64,000 nt of DNA from JABDGM01 sp963738665 (GCA_963738665.1 CAVTXL010000002.1:868001-932000), one strand, 5' to 3'. Positions 38,510 through 47,762 are shown, counted from the first letter of the stretch. Numbers and translations: made by a program. Notes: generated by a model not told the origin, from the sequence alone.

Positions 38510-40417
38510 CTAGGCCGTTTCGTCGTCCGAGTCTCCCGTTTCCATGCCCAATTGGTGCATTTTGCGGTACAGGTTTGAGCGGTGGACGCCCAGGTTCTTG
38601 GCGGCCAGGCTGACGTTGCCGCGGGCCCGATCGATCGTCTGTTGGATGTAATGCCGCTGGAACTGGTGAGTGGCTTCGTTAAGCGAAAGGCCGGCCTCCA
38701 CCAGCGAGGGGGCCGCCGCACTCGGCGACAGGATGAAGGCCAGGTCTTCGGCTTCGATCCGCTCGCCGGCCGACAGATAGGCGAGCCGTTCCATCAGGTT
38801 CCGCAGTTCGCGGACGTTGCCGGGCCAGGGGTGGCTGAAGAGCCGTTTGCGGGCGGCGGCCGAGAGCTTGGGCGTCCGGCGGCCGGCCCGCCGTGAGAAC
38901 TGTTGCAGGAAATGGTCGGCAAGCAGCGAGATATCGTCGCCCCGATCGCGGAGCGGCGGCAGTTCGAGCGACACGACGTTCAGGCGAAAGTACAAGTCTT
39001 CGCGGAACTTTCGGGTACGCACCAAGTCGGCCAAGTCCTGGTTGGTCGCCGCCAGGACGCGGACGTCGGTGTAAATCGATTGGCTGCCGCCGACGCGGAC
39101 GATCGTTTTGTCTTCCAGCACGCGCAACAGCTTTGCTTGGCCGGCCAGGCTCATGTCGCCGATTTCGTCCAGAAACAGCGTGCCGCCGGCGGCCGCCTCG
39201 AATTTGCCGGCCCGCGTTTCGCGGGCGTCGGTGAACGCGCCTTTTTCGTGTCCGAATAACTCGCTTTCAAGCAATGTCTCGGTGAGCGCCGCGCAGTTGA
39301 CAGCAATGAACGGATGTTTGCGGCGGTGGCTGCCGAAGTGGATGGAGCGGGCGACCACTTCTTTGCCGGTGCCGTTTTCGCCCAGGATCAGTATTGCCAG
39401 GTCCGTGTCGGCAATCCGCCCGATCGTGGCCCGCAACGCCTGAATGGCCGGGCTGTCGCCGAACAAGAGTGCCTCTTGCGCGGCTTGCTCGATGAGTTGT
39501 TCGTGTCGCGAGACGAGCTCGGCGAACTGCTGCGTATTTACCAGCGCAACGGCGGCGTAGCCCGCGAGGTCTACCAGGCCGCGCTGGTCATCGGCAGTGA
39601 ACGGCCCGCCGCGCTTGTTGAGCACTTCGAACGCGCCCAGCCGCTCGCCCCGCGGTGAAACGAGCGGCACACAGAGAATCGTCTCCGTGCGATAGCCGGT
39701 CTTGCGATCGACGGCGCGGTCGATTTCATCGGCCTCGCGCGGGCCGCTGACGCGCCGCGGCTCGCCGGTTTGAATCACCTGGCCGACAATGCCCGCGTCA
39801 TCCGGCAGCCGCAGCTCGCCGCTGGGCATGCCGAGCGCCGGCCGGCCGACGATGGTTTTGTTCGCTTTATCCCACAGAAATATGCTGGCCCGGTCGGCGT
39901 CGAAGAACCGCGTGGCCGCCTCGGCCATCCGCACCAAGAGGGTCTCCATTTCGTTCGTCTGGTGCCACTCGTGGGTGATGTCGAGCACCGTTTCCAGCCG
40001 GCGGCTGCGGAGCGCCGATCGCTCGTTCCGTTGGGCGATGGCCATCGCGTCGGCCAGGCCGCGGGCGACATGGGCAAACAGCGCGGCCGGGCAACCACTG
40101 CGGACCAAAAGCACAAAAGCCGTTCCGCCCGAGCTCTCCACTCCCGTTTGGCTGATTCGCAACGGGGCGGCCTGCCACCCTTCGCGCGAAAGCGTGTCGT
40201 CCTGCTCCAGGACGTCCGCTGCCAGCTCCAGCGGTACTGAGGCCGCGGCGATTCCGCGGGCGGCGATGACGGTCCAATCGGGCGTTGTCGCCCTGGCGAT
40301 TGCCGCCGCCTCGGCGCCAGTGGCCGTGACGACAAGGTCCAAGGCCGGCTCGATCAGCTCTTCCAGCTCGGCAGCTTCGCTGGACAGATGCAGCAGGTTC
40401 GTTACGATGTCTGGCAT
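38510..40417 (-). CDS. sigma54-dependent transcriptional activator with GAF domains
   Basis: 635 aa. Two GAF-like domains (about 10-160 and 175-325; second with AATRFFDADRASIFLWDKAN, GRPALGMPSGELRLPDDAG), then the AAA+ core: Walker A GENGTGKE near 360, ESELFGHEKGAFTDARE, Walker B TLFLDEIGDM, sensor ATNQDL and arginine finger region FREDLYFRLNV. A Fis-type helix-turn-helix ends it (RGNVSLAAKNLGVHRSNLYR). The sigma54 contact loop reads GAFTDA where GAFTGA is standard. Activates sigma54 promoters in response to a ligand bound by the GAF domains; target unknown. Confidence 0.9.
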   Translation of the reverse strand: MPDIVTNLLHLSSEAAELEELIEPALDLVVTATGAEAAAIARATTPDWTVIAARGIAAASVPLELAADVLEQDDTLSREGWQAAPLRISQTGVESSGGTAFVLLVRSGCPAALFAHVARGLADAMAIAQRNERSALRSRRLETVLDITHEWHQTNEMETLLVRMAEAATRFFDADRASIFLWDKANKTIVGRPALGMPSGELRLPDDAGIVGQVIQTGEPRRVSGPREADEIDRAVDRKTGYRTETILCVPLVSPRGERLGAFEVLNKRGGPFTADDQRGLVDLAGYAAVALVNTQQFAELVSRHEQLIEQAAQEALLFGDSPAIQALRATIGRIADTDLAILILGENGTGKEVVARSIHFGSHRRKHPFIAVNCAALTETLLESELFGHEKGAFTDARETRAGKFEAAAGGTLFLDEIGDMSLAGQAKLLRVLEDKTIVRVGGSQSIYTDVRVLAATNQDLADLVRTRKFREDLYFRLNVVSLELPPLRDRGDDISLLADHFLQQFSRRAGRRTPKLSAAARKRLFSHPWPGNVRELRNLMERLAYLSAGERIEAEDLAFILSPSAAAPSLVEAGLSLNEATHQFQRHYIQQTIDRARGNVSLAAKNLGVHRSNLYRKMHQLGMETGDSDDETA

Positions 40418-40585
40418 TCGAGGGCCGGACCGGCGTGGTCCGGGCTTTGTGGATGAGTGGCTAAACAGCCGTCCGGCCATGCTAGGCTTTCGCCTATTGT
40501 CGCGAATCAAGCGGCCGGATGTCAATTCTACGACAGGTTCGTGTTGCGCTTCCGCGACATCGCCAAGTTCTGAGGAGCCGGATTG

Positions 40586-41428
40586 ATGGAACCCATTTTC
40601 GCCAACAAGCGCGGCCTGATTACAGGCGTTTTCAACAAGCAGTCGATCGCCTGGGCAATTGCCGACCGGATCTTGGAGGAAGGGGGCACCTGCGGGTTTT
40701 CGTACATGCCCGACAAGCCCGATGACGAGCGGAAAAAAAACTTGGGCCGGGTGCTCAAGTTAACCGAGGGCAACCCGAACTGCGCCTTCTTGCAGCCAAT
40801 GGACGTCACGAACGATGAGCAAGTCGCCGAACTGATGCGGGTGGCCAAAGAGAAATTGGGCCGCCTCGATTTCTTGCTGCACTCGATCGCCTTTGCCCTG
40901 CCTGACGACTTGAAGCGTGACACGATCGAAACCAGCCGGGCCGGCTTCAAACTGGCGATGGAGATCAGCGCGTACAGTCTGATTGCACTGGCGCAAGAGG
41001 CGCAGCCGATTCTCAACGAAGGCGCCTCGATCTTGACGCTCACTTACTACGGCGGCGAGCGGCCGGTGCCCGGTTACAACGTGATGGGCATCTGCAAAGC
41101 GGCGCTCGATTCGATCGTGAAGTACCTGGCGTACGACCTGGGGCCAAAGGGCGTTCGCATCAACGCACTCAGCCCCGGGCCGCTGCAAACCGTGTCGGGC
41201 CGCGGCGCCGGCGTCGACGAAATGCTCGGCCTCTACGAATCGATGGCCCCGCTCGGCCGCAATGTGACCCACGAAGAGGCCGGCAAGTGCGGCGCGTTCC
41301 TGCTGTCAGATATGTCCTCCGGCATTACCGGCGAAATATTGCACCTCGACGGGGGGTACAACGTCATGGGCTCGCCGGGCCGGTTGCTCGACAAGATCAA
41401 AGCCGCGCAGGCGACGCAGGGAAAGTAA
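40586..41428 (+). CDS. fabI: enoyl-[acyl-carrier-protein] reductase (NADH), FabI type
   Basis: 280 aa. GAGGAG before the ATG. Rossmann start RGLITGVFNKQSIAWAIAD, SIAFALPDDLKRDTIETSRA, catalytic Tyr-x6-Lys in PVPGYNVMGICKAALDSIVK, and ALSPGPLQTVSGRGA and GEILHLDGGYNVMG. Last reduction step of fatty acid elongation in the cytoplasm; the target of triclosan-like inhibitors. Confidence 0.95.
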   Translation: MEPIFANKRGLITGVFNKQSIAWAIADRILEEGGTCGFSYMPDKPDDERKKNLGRVLKLTEGNPNCAFLQPMDVTNDEQVAELMRVAKEKLGRLDFLLHSIAFALPDDLKRDTIETSRAGFKLAMEISAYSLIALAQEAQPILNEGASILTLTYYGGERPVPGYNVMGICKAALDSIVKYLAYDLGPKGVRINALSPGPLQTVSGRGAGVDEMLGLYESMAPLGRNVTHEEAGKCGAFLLSDMSSGITGEILHLDGGYNVMGSPGRLLDKIKAAQATQGK

Positions 41429-41864
41429 CCGCTCATAATCGCTAATGGCCCGTAGTTTGGACGAAGAGAAAGAGCGCGTGGATAATCGCCTCGCTCAAAT
41501 CAGCGGTCGTTAGCGCAAAATTCAGCGCTTCTCGTGTGCTAGCGGCGCTCCGGGGTTCGCCAAGAATCGGCCTTTGTCGCAGCGCTGGCGGCATGCTACA
41601 GTTTGCAAACTTTACAAACGGCGCGCGAGTTTGAACCCCGCCGCTCAGCCGTTCGTAGCCATAGAACTGAGGTTTTTTTCGCTGCCTGGATAGCCCGACG
41701 CAGGGCGACGCGAGAAACGGCGCCGAATCGGCCCGCAATTTGCCTTTGCCGCGGTTTGCTGAGTCGCCTCAGCCGCGCAGAAAAGCGCGTGACGTGCCAC
41801 AAGGATGTACTGCACGCGTGCCATCACGAGCACGCATGCCGCAACGAGCACCAAGGAGAAGAGC
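41429..41864. other. intergenic before the metallopeptidase-like gene
   Basis: No gene. A GTTTGCAAAC palindrome lies at about 41,601. AAGGAG lies 6 bases before the ATG at 41865. Confidence 0.45.
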
Positions 41865-43043
41865 ATGGAAGCTCGCTTCGCCCGACGTCTATTTCTAATT
41901 CTCGGAATCTTATCCGTCAGCTCCTTTGCGTCCGCCGCGCCGCCGTCGCAACTGCGGGCGGCCGGCTACAAGACGACCAATTTCACCGTCTCCGCGCCGA
42001 CGCCCGCGTTGGCCAAAGAAATCGGTGACACGGCCGAGATGTGGCGGAAGCAGTTGGCCATCGAGTGGATCGGCCAGGAGATGCCCTCCTGGTCGCAGCG
42101 TTGCCCGATTACGGCCCAAGTAGCGCCCAACCTGGGCGCGGGCGGAGCGACGAGCTTCGTGTTCGATCACGGCGAAGTATTCGACTGGAAGATGAACATT
42201 CAGGGTTCACGCGAGCGAATACTCGATTCTGTGTTGCCGCATGAAGTCACGCACACCATCTTTGCCTCGTACTTCCGCAAGCCGCTGCCCCGCTGGGCCG
42301 ACGAAGGGGCTTGCACGACGGTCGAGCACCAAAGCGAAATCGCTAAGCAAGAGCGGATGCTGATCGATTTCCTGAAGCACGGCCGCGGCATCGCCTTCAG
42401 CCAGATGTTCGCCATGACCGAGTACCCCAGCGACGTGATGCCGCTCTATTCGCAAGGGCATTCGCTGTCGCAATGGCTGATTGAGAGCCGCGGGCGGAAG
42501 GAGTTTTTGGCGTTCGTAGGCGACGGCATGAACGACGAAAACTGGCCGCGGGCCGTCGAAGAGCATTACGGCTTCACGAATCTGTCCGCCCTGCAGGACG
42601 CCTGGCTGGAATGGGTGAAATCGGGCCGGCCGCACCTGACGCCGGAAACGTCGCTGATCACGCAGATGCTCAACGGCCAGCGTGGCAATGTGACGGCCGT
42701 GAGCGCGACGCCCGCGGTGGACGCCAAAGCGGCCCCCGCAGCGGTCGCCATCTACCGCGGCCAAAGCCCGGATGACATCACGCCGATTGGCGCCACCGCG
42801 CCTGCTTCCACCGCCGACGCGCCGCCGACGCGGTTCGCCAGCATCACCAGCGCCACGCCAATCGCGAACGAACTGCCGGCGACATCAACGATGGTGGCCG
42901 AGGGCGGCTCGATCTACGCCGACCGGGCCGTCCGCGCCGAACAAGAGCGCCGGCAATCAAATGATTCCTCATCCGCCGCGGCGATAGGCGGCGGCGCGAG
43001 CATCTACGACGCCTCCCGCGGCGGGGCCATGCTGCGACGATAA
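41865..43043 (+). CDS. secreted zinc metallopeptidase-like protein (HExxH)
   Basis: 392 aa from MEARFARRLFLILGILSVSS, AAGGAG upstream. Signal peptide cut near ASAAPPS, then a gluzincin-like domain (about 30-250) with HEVTHTIFASYF as zinc motif and the third ligand candidate in RWADEGACTTVEH. PLYSQGHSLSQWLIESRGRK and EEHYGFTNLSALQDAWLEWV follow as in peptidase MA-like/DUF1570 proteins. The last 120 residues are Ala/Thr/Ser-rich. Likely periplasmic or secreted; substrate unknown. Confidence 0.75.
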   Translation: MEARFARRLFLILGILSVSSFASAAPPSQLRAAGYKTTNFTVSAPTPALAKEIGDTAEMWRKQLAIEWIGQEMPSWSQRCPITAQVAPNLGAGGATSFVFDHGEVFDWKMNIQGSRERILDSVLPHEVTHTIFASYFRKPLPRWADEGACTTVEHQSEIAKQERMLIDFLKHGRGIAFSQMFAMTEYPSDVMPLYSQGHSLSQWLIESRGRKEFLAFVGDGMNDENWPRAVEEHYGFTNLSALQDAWLEWVKSGRPHLTPETSLITQMLNGQRGNVTAVSATPAVDAKAAPAAVAIYRGQSPDDITPIGATAPASTADAPPTRFASITSATPIANELPATSTMVAEGGSIYADRAVRAEQERRQSNDSSSAAAIGGGASIYDASRGGAMLRR

Positions 43044-43192
43044 ACGCATAGAGCCCACCATCTCGGTCGGAACGATTGATTCGCTGGGAACGAAAACGGG
43101 AAATAGAAACACAGCCGGGCCATTTGTTGCGTTCGCTGCCAACAGTCATCCGAAGTTGACCAGATCGGCAAGCGCCCAACGTATCTCACTTC

Positions 43193-43672
43193 TCAACTTT
43201 CGACGGCCGGCTTCAATAGTCCAATCAGGATCGCAATGATGGCGATCACGACCAACCCAGGCGGCCGGCCGTCGGCGTGGGCGAATCGTCCCGTGCTCTG
43301 TACAACGGTCCCGTCGCTGAACTGGACTGAATCGGCCCATTTGAAATGAATGGCGCTGTTGCGACAGCCATCCACGGCCTCCTCCGCCTCCCATTCCACT
43401 TGGCCGACGATTAGATCGCCGTTGGCGGCGGTGAACACCACGACGCCCGTGCCGGTCAGCGTTCCATCGGCGTTTGGGGTGAAGTCGACTTCGCCTTCCG
43501 CCGTAAACTTTCCCAAATGCGAGGCCGTTCCTGCTAGCGTGAAGGTGGAAGTATCCTCTTCGGAGAAATTGATCGTGCCCATCCAGTTCTGCAACTTGAC
43601 CGGCGATTTGGCGAGCGCCGGATTGGCGCCGATGGCGACACTCAACAGACTAACCAGCACAACCTTCTTCAT
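43193..43672 (-). CDS. secreted protein ending in a pilin-like hydrophobic segment
   Basis: 159 aa from MKKVVLVSLLSVAIGANPAL, signal peptide, then a beta-rich domain (SEEDTSTFTLAGTASHLGKF, EGEVDFTPNADGTLTGTGVV, ADSVQFSDGTVVQSTGRF). It ends RPPGLVVIAIIAILIGLLKP AVES. That last segment matches the hydrophobic helix normally found at the N-terminus of DUF1559/type IV pilin-like proteins, but here it is C-terminal and lacks the preceding Phe-Thr-Leu-Val-Glu. It may serve as a membrane anchor. Confidence 0.65.
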   Translation of the reverse strand: MKKVVLVSLLSVAIGANPALAKSPVKLQNWMGTINFSEEDTSTFTLAGTASHLGKFTAEGEVDFTPNADGTLTGTGVVVFTAANGDLIVGQVEWEAEEAVDGCRNSAIHFKWADSVQFSDGTVVQSTGRFAHADGRPPGLVVIAIIAILIGLLKPAVES

Positions 43673-44226
43673 AGTGAACGCCCTGAAGCATTTCATCGCA
43701 GCACCTTGATTGCAGAGATTTGAACAGAATGGAAAACTGCCCCCGTCCTTTATCCGACGCAACTTATTTGGGTCGAGCCGGAAAGAGTTTCAGGCATAAT
43801 CTTAACATCGTACCGTCCACTCGTGTCCAGCGTTTGCTGAACTCTTTTATGTCCTTTCGCCCGTTCGGGGGCCGCAAATCGGCGGTGGTCGCGGGGGCCA
43901 TGGTTCAATCGGCGCTTTTGCCGGCGCAGCACCGTCATACGAGCCCGGGTGGCCTTCTCGATCGCCCATACAGAAGGTCAAGCTGCGCCGGGGTGACGGC
44001 CGGGGGACACCCATTTCTCGGCGCGCCCCGTGCACAAGCGCCGTGCCGTTCCCGCTCGTCGGCCGGCCTCAATAAAGTGCCCCGCTTAGGCAAACTCCAC
44101 CTCGCCAACCTAAAACAGCCAACACGCCACCCAAAGCGTTGGGTGGCCCCGGCGCCCACCCAAAGCGTTGGCTGGCCCCGCGCCCGCCCGGCGCCCACCG
44201 GCCCCACCGGCGCCCAGGACAGCATG
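43673..44226. repeat. gene-free region with short repeats
   Basis: Two near copies of CCACCCAAAGCGTTGG (about 44,134 and 44,156), the first forming a palindrome with TTGGGTGG. Short GC-rich units around CGGCGCCCACC follow. Otherwise eroded-looking sequence next to two transposon remnants; no gene supported. Confidence 0.45.
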
Positions 44227-44457
44227 TCGAAAAACAATATTGGGTCGCCACCTGTGGGCTCGGGGCTACTTTGTGGCCTCCAGCGGCAACGACACCGACG
44301 AAGTGATCGCCGAGTACATCCGCGGCCAAAACGGGACGGAGCTGGACGGAGCCCATTCCTGGCGATGACAACTTTCAGATCACTCCCTCGTGAGCGAAGG
44401 ACTTCCAGTCCAGTCCGTAGCTCACGAATCCCCGAACCTACCGGCTTCCAGCCGGTA
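44227..44457 (+). mobile_element. IS200/IS605-family remnant (C-terminal piece of TnpA and end hairpin)
   Basis: KTILGRHLWARGYFVASSGN, then DTDEVIAEYIRGQ, is the C-terminal part of a Y1 (HUH) transposase of the IS200/IS605 group. A slip near 44,365 leads to DDNFQITPS and a stop at 44391. TACCGGCT/AGCCGGTA at 44439-44457 is an end-type hairpin. The N-terminal half with the HUH motif is missing; inactive. Confidence 0.7.
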
Positions 44458-44693
44458 GTAGTTCAGTTCTTAAATCCGTGGGGCGCCTGAGTGCCGAGGA
44501 CGCACGCAAGATCGAGCAATCGGTCCGGCAGTAGTTGAAATTGACCTAGTCGCTGTCGATTGGACCCTTGCAATTCGTCCCAAGGGGCGGACGGGGGCCA
44601 CCTTTCTCGCCCGGTTCTCGGTTCTCGCCCGAGGGCAAAGCTGGCCGTGTGCCCGCTGCGGAGGGATCGAGCGGATGCGGCCGTAAGGCCGGC

Positions 44694-44993
44694 CTACCAG
44701 TGGAGCAAATAGACTGGGGCCATCGCGCCTAGGGCCGCCAGCGCTTGCAGTACCAGGATCGGCACAGCCTGCCGTGGAAAGTCTGGCACCCAACGGACTG
44801 CGAAGAACAAGATGATCGGTACTTGTGCCGCCATGAGAAGCTGCCAGATGTGGGCTGCTGTTCCTTCATCGGCTTGCGGTGCGGGACCGTGCAAAGCCAG
44901 GAACCCAAGCACGATGGCGAGGGCGCCGATCGACATGACCACGGGAAGGAACGCGCTGGGATGCTTTAAAATGGTATACGGAGTCAAATGCAA
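44694..44993 (-). CDS. small integral membrane protein
   Basis: 99 aa with three or four membrane helices (FLPVVMSIGALAIVLGFLAL, LLMAAQVPIILFFAVRWV, AVPILVLQALAALGAMAPVY). The best ribosome site (GGAGG) is 6 bases before the TTG at 44987, so the start is likely two codons downstream of 44993. Intact, between two transposon remnants. Function unknown. Confidence 0.6.
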   Translation of the reverse strand: MHLTPYTILKHPSAFLPVVMSIGALAIVLGFLALHGPAPQADEGTAAHIWQLLMAAQVPIILFFAVRWVPDFPRQAVPILVLQALAALGAMAPVYLLHW

Positions 44994-45000
44994 CCTCCGG

Positions 45001-45134
45001 TTTAGGCGTCAAGCAGTGCAGGTGAGTCGCCTAAAGAATCCATGTAAGCCGTGTGCTCTTGCACGACGGTGCGTCGTGCAAGAGTCTGGATGCTTGGACG
45101 TTCGTTCCATCCCCTGATTACAGGAGCACACGGC
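45001..45134 (+). ncRNA. structured leader of the IS110 remnant, candidate bridge-RNA relic
   Basis: TTTAGGCG/CGCCTAAA (45001-45008/45028-45035), a perfect 12-bp hairpin CTCTTGCACGAC/GTCGTGCAAGAG (45056-45067/45073-45084) and a long-range pairing GCCGTGTGCTC/GAGCACACGGC (45048-45058/45124-45134). In IS110-type elements the non-coding end before the recombinase encodes a bridge RNA with donor and target loops. The identity here is inferred from position and structure only. Confidence 0.35.
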
Positions 45135-45419
45135 GATGATTACGATTCTGGGCTTGGACCTGGGTAAGTTCAAGAGTGTTTGCTGCGTTTACTAAAAGGC
45201 GACGGGCACCGCGCGGTTTGAAACGCGCGTCACGCTGGCCATGGAACTGCAGGAGCTCTTCGAGGCCGAGCGGCCAGACCTGGTCGTGTTTGAGGCCTCG
45301 ACGCAGGCGGGGTGGGTGGCCGACTTATGCGCGGCTTGCGGCGTGAAGTACGCCGTGGCCAACGCCAACGGCGAGGCCTGGAAGCGAAAGCATGTGAAGC
45401 GTAAGACCGACCGGGTGTG
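45001..45419 (+). mobile_element. IS110-family remnant: structured left end plus N-terminal half of the DEDD transposase
   Basis: ATG at 45136 gives MITILGLDLGKFKSVCCVY, the DEDD nuclease start of IS110 transposases, then an in-frame stop, then FEASTQAGWVADLCAACGVK and RKHVKRKTDR. Sequence similarity ends near 45,419, before the rest of the RuvC-like domain and the serine (Tnp20) domain. Upstream 45001-45135 is rich in stems (next entry). Dead copy. Confidence 0.75.
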
Positions 45420-45505
45420 CATGGTGTGCATGGGGACAACCACACTTTCGTCCGATCTCCTGACCATTCTAGTGCGTCACGGCGGGCAGTGCTATGCGGG
45501 GCGAC

Positions 45506-45967
45506 TTATTGCGACTCCAACAACTTGGATGTCCCCCGGCCCTCCACGATCCGTGCAGGACGGTCATTGAAGTCGAGCTTTAAATTGCGATAGCAAATGA
45601 TGCCAACAATTGTGAATATGGGAAATCCGATCATCATGAGGCACGATAGCAGGACGGCGCGTCGCCTCACGGTTAAGTCTTGCTTCGAGATTCGACGGCC
45701 TGTCATCACGTAACAAATCGCGATCCCGAGAATCGCTCCATTGAACGCGGACGCACCGGCGAGCACAAGTGGCGAATCTATTCGGTATCCAACAAGTGTG
45801 ATGACAAGCGATCCGACACAAGTAATGACGATCGGCGTGTAGAGAACGACGCCGAACCAACCAACGATCTTGAATACGCGAGCAACGGAGCGAACCCGAA
45901 CGATCGAAGATTCAATTACAAGATCGCCGACGGCCTGCGGTGAGGCATATGGGTTTTCTGTTCTCAT
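45506..45967 (-). CDS. integron cassette: membrane protein with NPYASPQ start
   Basis: 153 aa. MRTENPYASPQ is a start motif common in planctomycete membrane proteins. Four helices (FKIVGWFGVVLYTPIVITCV, LVITLVGYRIDSPLVLAGA, GAILGIAICYVM, LLSCLMMIGFPIFTIVGIIC). It is the last gene of the cassette array, same direction as the others. No attC is recognisable behind it; the IS110 remnant begins within 90 bases and may have removed it. Confidence 0.65.
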   Translation of the reverse strand: MRTENPYASPQAVGDLVIESSIVRVRSVARVFKIVGWFGVVLYTPIVITCVGSLVITLVGYRIDSPLVLAGASAFNGAILGIAICYVMTGRRISKQDLTVRRRAVLLSCLMMIGFPIFTIVGIICYRNLKLDFNDRPARIVEGRGTSKLLESQ

Positions 45968-46017
45968 TGTTTCAAGTTGGGGTTGATTCTTTCCGGCTGT
46001 GTGGCGTTCCTTGAAGC

Positions 46018-46063
46018 GGCGAACGTTCGAGCTAAGCTGCGGGGCGGACCACGCCAGTTATGC
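46018..46063 (-). other. possible degenerate attC
   Basis: Bounded by GGCGAAC and GTTATGC on the plus strand. Internal pairing is poor. It sits 10 bases from the better site at 46074. Confidence 0.25.
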
Positions 46064-46073
46064 TCGTAATGAC

Positions 46074-46147
46074 CAGGAACGATCGCTGCTATGTCCACGT
46101 CAAAAGGCGCGAAGGCCAGCCACGTCAGCTTCAGCGATTTGTTAGGC
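46074..46147 (-). other. attC site behind the DUF4160-DUF2442 cassette
   Basis: Ends in GTTAGGC on the plus strand (GCCTAAC in cassette sense), 5 bases after the DUF2442 stop. AACGATCGCTG pairs with CAGCGATTTGTT, and GTCCACGTC partly with the opposite arm. The distal box (CAGGAAC) departs from consensus. Confidence 0.5.
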
Positions 46148-46151
46148 CCAG

Positions 46152-46426
46152 TTACGGCGAGGTTGCTAGTTTCTTGGGAGGACGTGCAGGCACACCAGAC
46201 AACATTCCCTTAGCACTGATGTCTTCGTCGATATCGGGCCAATGCGCTCCCTCTCCATTACCGATGATCTCAAAGTTATTGCGCTGATCCGGTGTCGCGT
46301 CCGATAAACGCCAGGACCATGCGAGCGGGACGCTGATGGACGCCCGTCCACAAGCTCTGCGTTGATCGAATCCTCCGTGACATTCATCGCCAGAATGCGC
46401 GGTTCATTACTCACCACAGTATTCAT
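46152..46426 (-). CDS. integron cassette: DUF2442 protein (one frameshift)
   Basis: MNTVVSNEPRILAMNVTEDS INAELVDG, then after a slip near 46,345 SISVPLAWSWRLSDATPDQR, FEIIGNGEGAHWPDIDEDIS and GMLSGVPAR. This is the DUF2442 fold, about 91 residues. It overlaps the end of the DUF4160 gene by 20 bases. The two families occur side by side in many genomes and are suspected toxin-antitoxin-like pairs; that role is inferred. Confidence 0.7.
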
Positions 46427-46646
46427 CCCAGGCCTCCGAAATGCGATCCAGATTGTCGAGGATCATCTTTCTAATTCGGTTAAGTTCCTTCGCCGAGAAT
46501 CCGTTGTTCGCGCCGAGGACGACCGGTTCCAGCCAAAACTTGCATGTCTTTCGTTCGCGACGCACATGGACGTGCTTTGGTTCGTTGCAGTCGAAGCTGT
46601 AAAAGAACAACCGGTACGGGCCCAGAATACCAGGAATTATTGGCAT
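46407..46646 (-). CDS. integron cassette: DUF4160 protein
   Basis: 79 aa, intact. MPIIPGILGPYRLFFYSFDC, NEPKHVHVRRERKTCKFWLE P and NRIRKMILDNLDRISEAWDE Y are the DUF4160 signature (HxHV motif). First gene of a two-gene cassette with DUF2442. Confidence 0.75.
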   Translation of the reverse strand: MPIIPGILGPYRLFFYSFDCNEPKHVHVRRERKTCKFWLEPVVLGANNGFSAKELNRIRKMILDNLDRISEAWDEYCGE

Positions 46647-46777
46647 TCTAAACGAGCCTCGAACGCGAGAAGAACATTACAGAAATAATCCCATTGTACG
46701 CGACGAGAAGCGTCGATGCCACCCGCGACCGCTCGCCGTGTTGCGGTATTGTCCGATACAAGCTAGCCAGCGTACGA

Positions 46778-47011
46778 TCACTCGCGACGATGTTCTTTCG
46801 GAAATGCAAACGCGAGCAACGGCGGGGCGCCTCGAAGCAGCCCAAGGCCGAACAGCAGTATCGGGCCTCCAACGATAATCATCCCACCAGCGTTTGCCGG
46901 GCCTCCAAGAACCAAATTCAGCAACGCCCAGAAAAGTATCGCGGCCGCGGCCAGGCAAACGATCAATCCAACGGTTCGGACGACAATGCCAAAGGTGTCG
47001 ACTGGTTTCAT
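46778..47011 (-). CDS. integron cassette: 77-residue membrane protein
   Basis: GGAGAG precedes the ATG. MKPVDTFGIVVRTVGLIVCL AAAAILFWALLN and GGMIIVGGPILLFGLGLL are two helices; basic end FPKEHRRE. Starts 18 bases inside the boundary of the attC at 47030. Behind it (46,690-46,777) GTACGC/GCGTAC can pair but the GTTRRRY boxes are lost, so its own attC is degenerate. Confidence 0.6.
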   Translation of the reverse strand: MKPVDTFGIVVRTVGLIVCLAAAAILFWALLNLVLGGPANAGGMIIVGGPILLFGLGLLRGAPPLLAFAFPKEHRRE

Positions 47012-47029
47012 TGAAAGCTCTCCTGATGG

Positions 47030-47094
47030 GCATAACGACCGAGGTAACTCGCCGCTCGCGAAGCGAGCGGTCGGGTTGACCCGATTTGTTAGGC
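47030..47094 (-). other. attC site with no gene (empty cassette)
   Basis: GCATAAC ... GTTAGGC on the plus strand, 65 bases. The centre is a perfect hairpin CCGCTCGC/GCGAGCGG with a 3-base loop; outer arms CGAGGTAACTCG and CGGGTTGACCCG-type pair with the other side. It abuts the next attC. Confidence 0.65.
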
Positions 47095-47151
47095 CGAACC
47101 GACTTTCGCCGTGGGCACTTCAGCGGGAACATTGATCCGGCGGTCGCGCGG

Positions 47152-47157
<6 letters not shown>
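47092..47157 (-). other. attC site of the DHFR-like cassette
   Basis: GCCGAAC to GTTAGGC, 65 bases, arms ACCG...CGCCG and CGGCG...CGGT pairing. The TAA stop of the DHFR-like gene is part of its GCCTAAC box, a common arrangement in gene cassettes. Confidence 0.65.
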
Positions 47158-47682
<525 letters not shown>

Positions 47683-47762
47683 ACGATACCACTCCCTTCA
47701 TTGTGCGAAACATCCGCCCCGTTTATGGCATCGTTCATGACTGAGACGTTGCGAGTTGTGCG

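Noticed and set aside
38173..38721. N-terminal extension of the glycine-rich protein up to 38721
   Set aside because: It overlaps the conserved Fis-type end of the sigma54 activator in another frame; GGAG and a signal peptide support the start at 38142.
46690..46777. A normal attC behind the 77-residue cassette gene
   Set aside because: GTACGC/GCGTAC can pair but no RYYYAAC/GTTRRRY boxes are present, so not called as a site.
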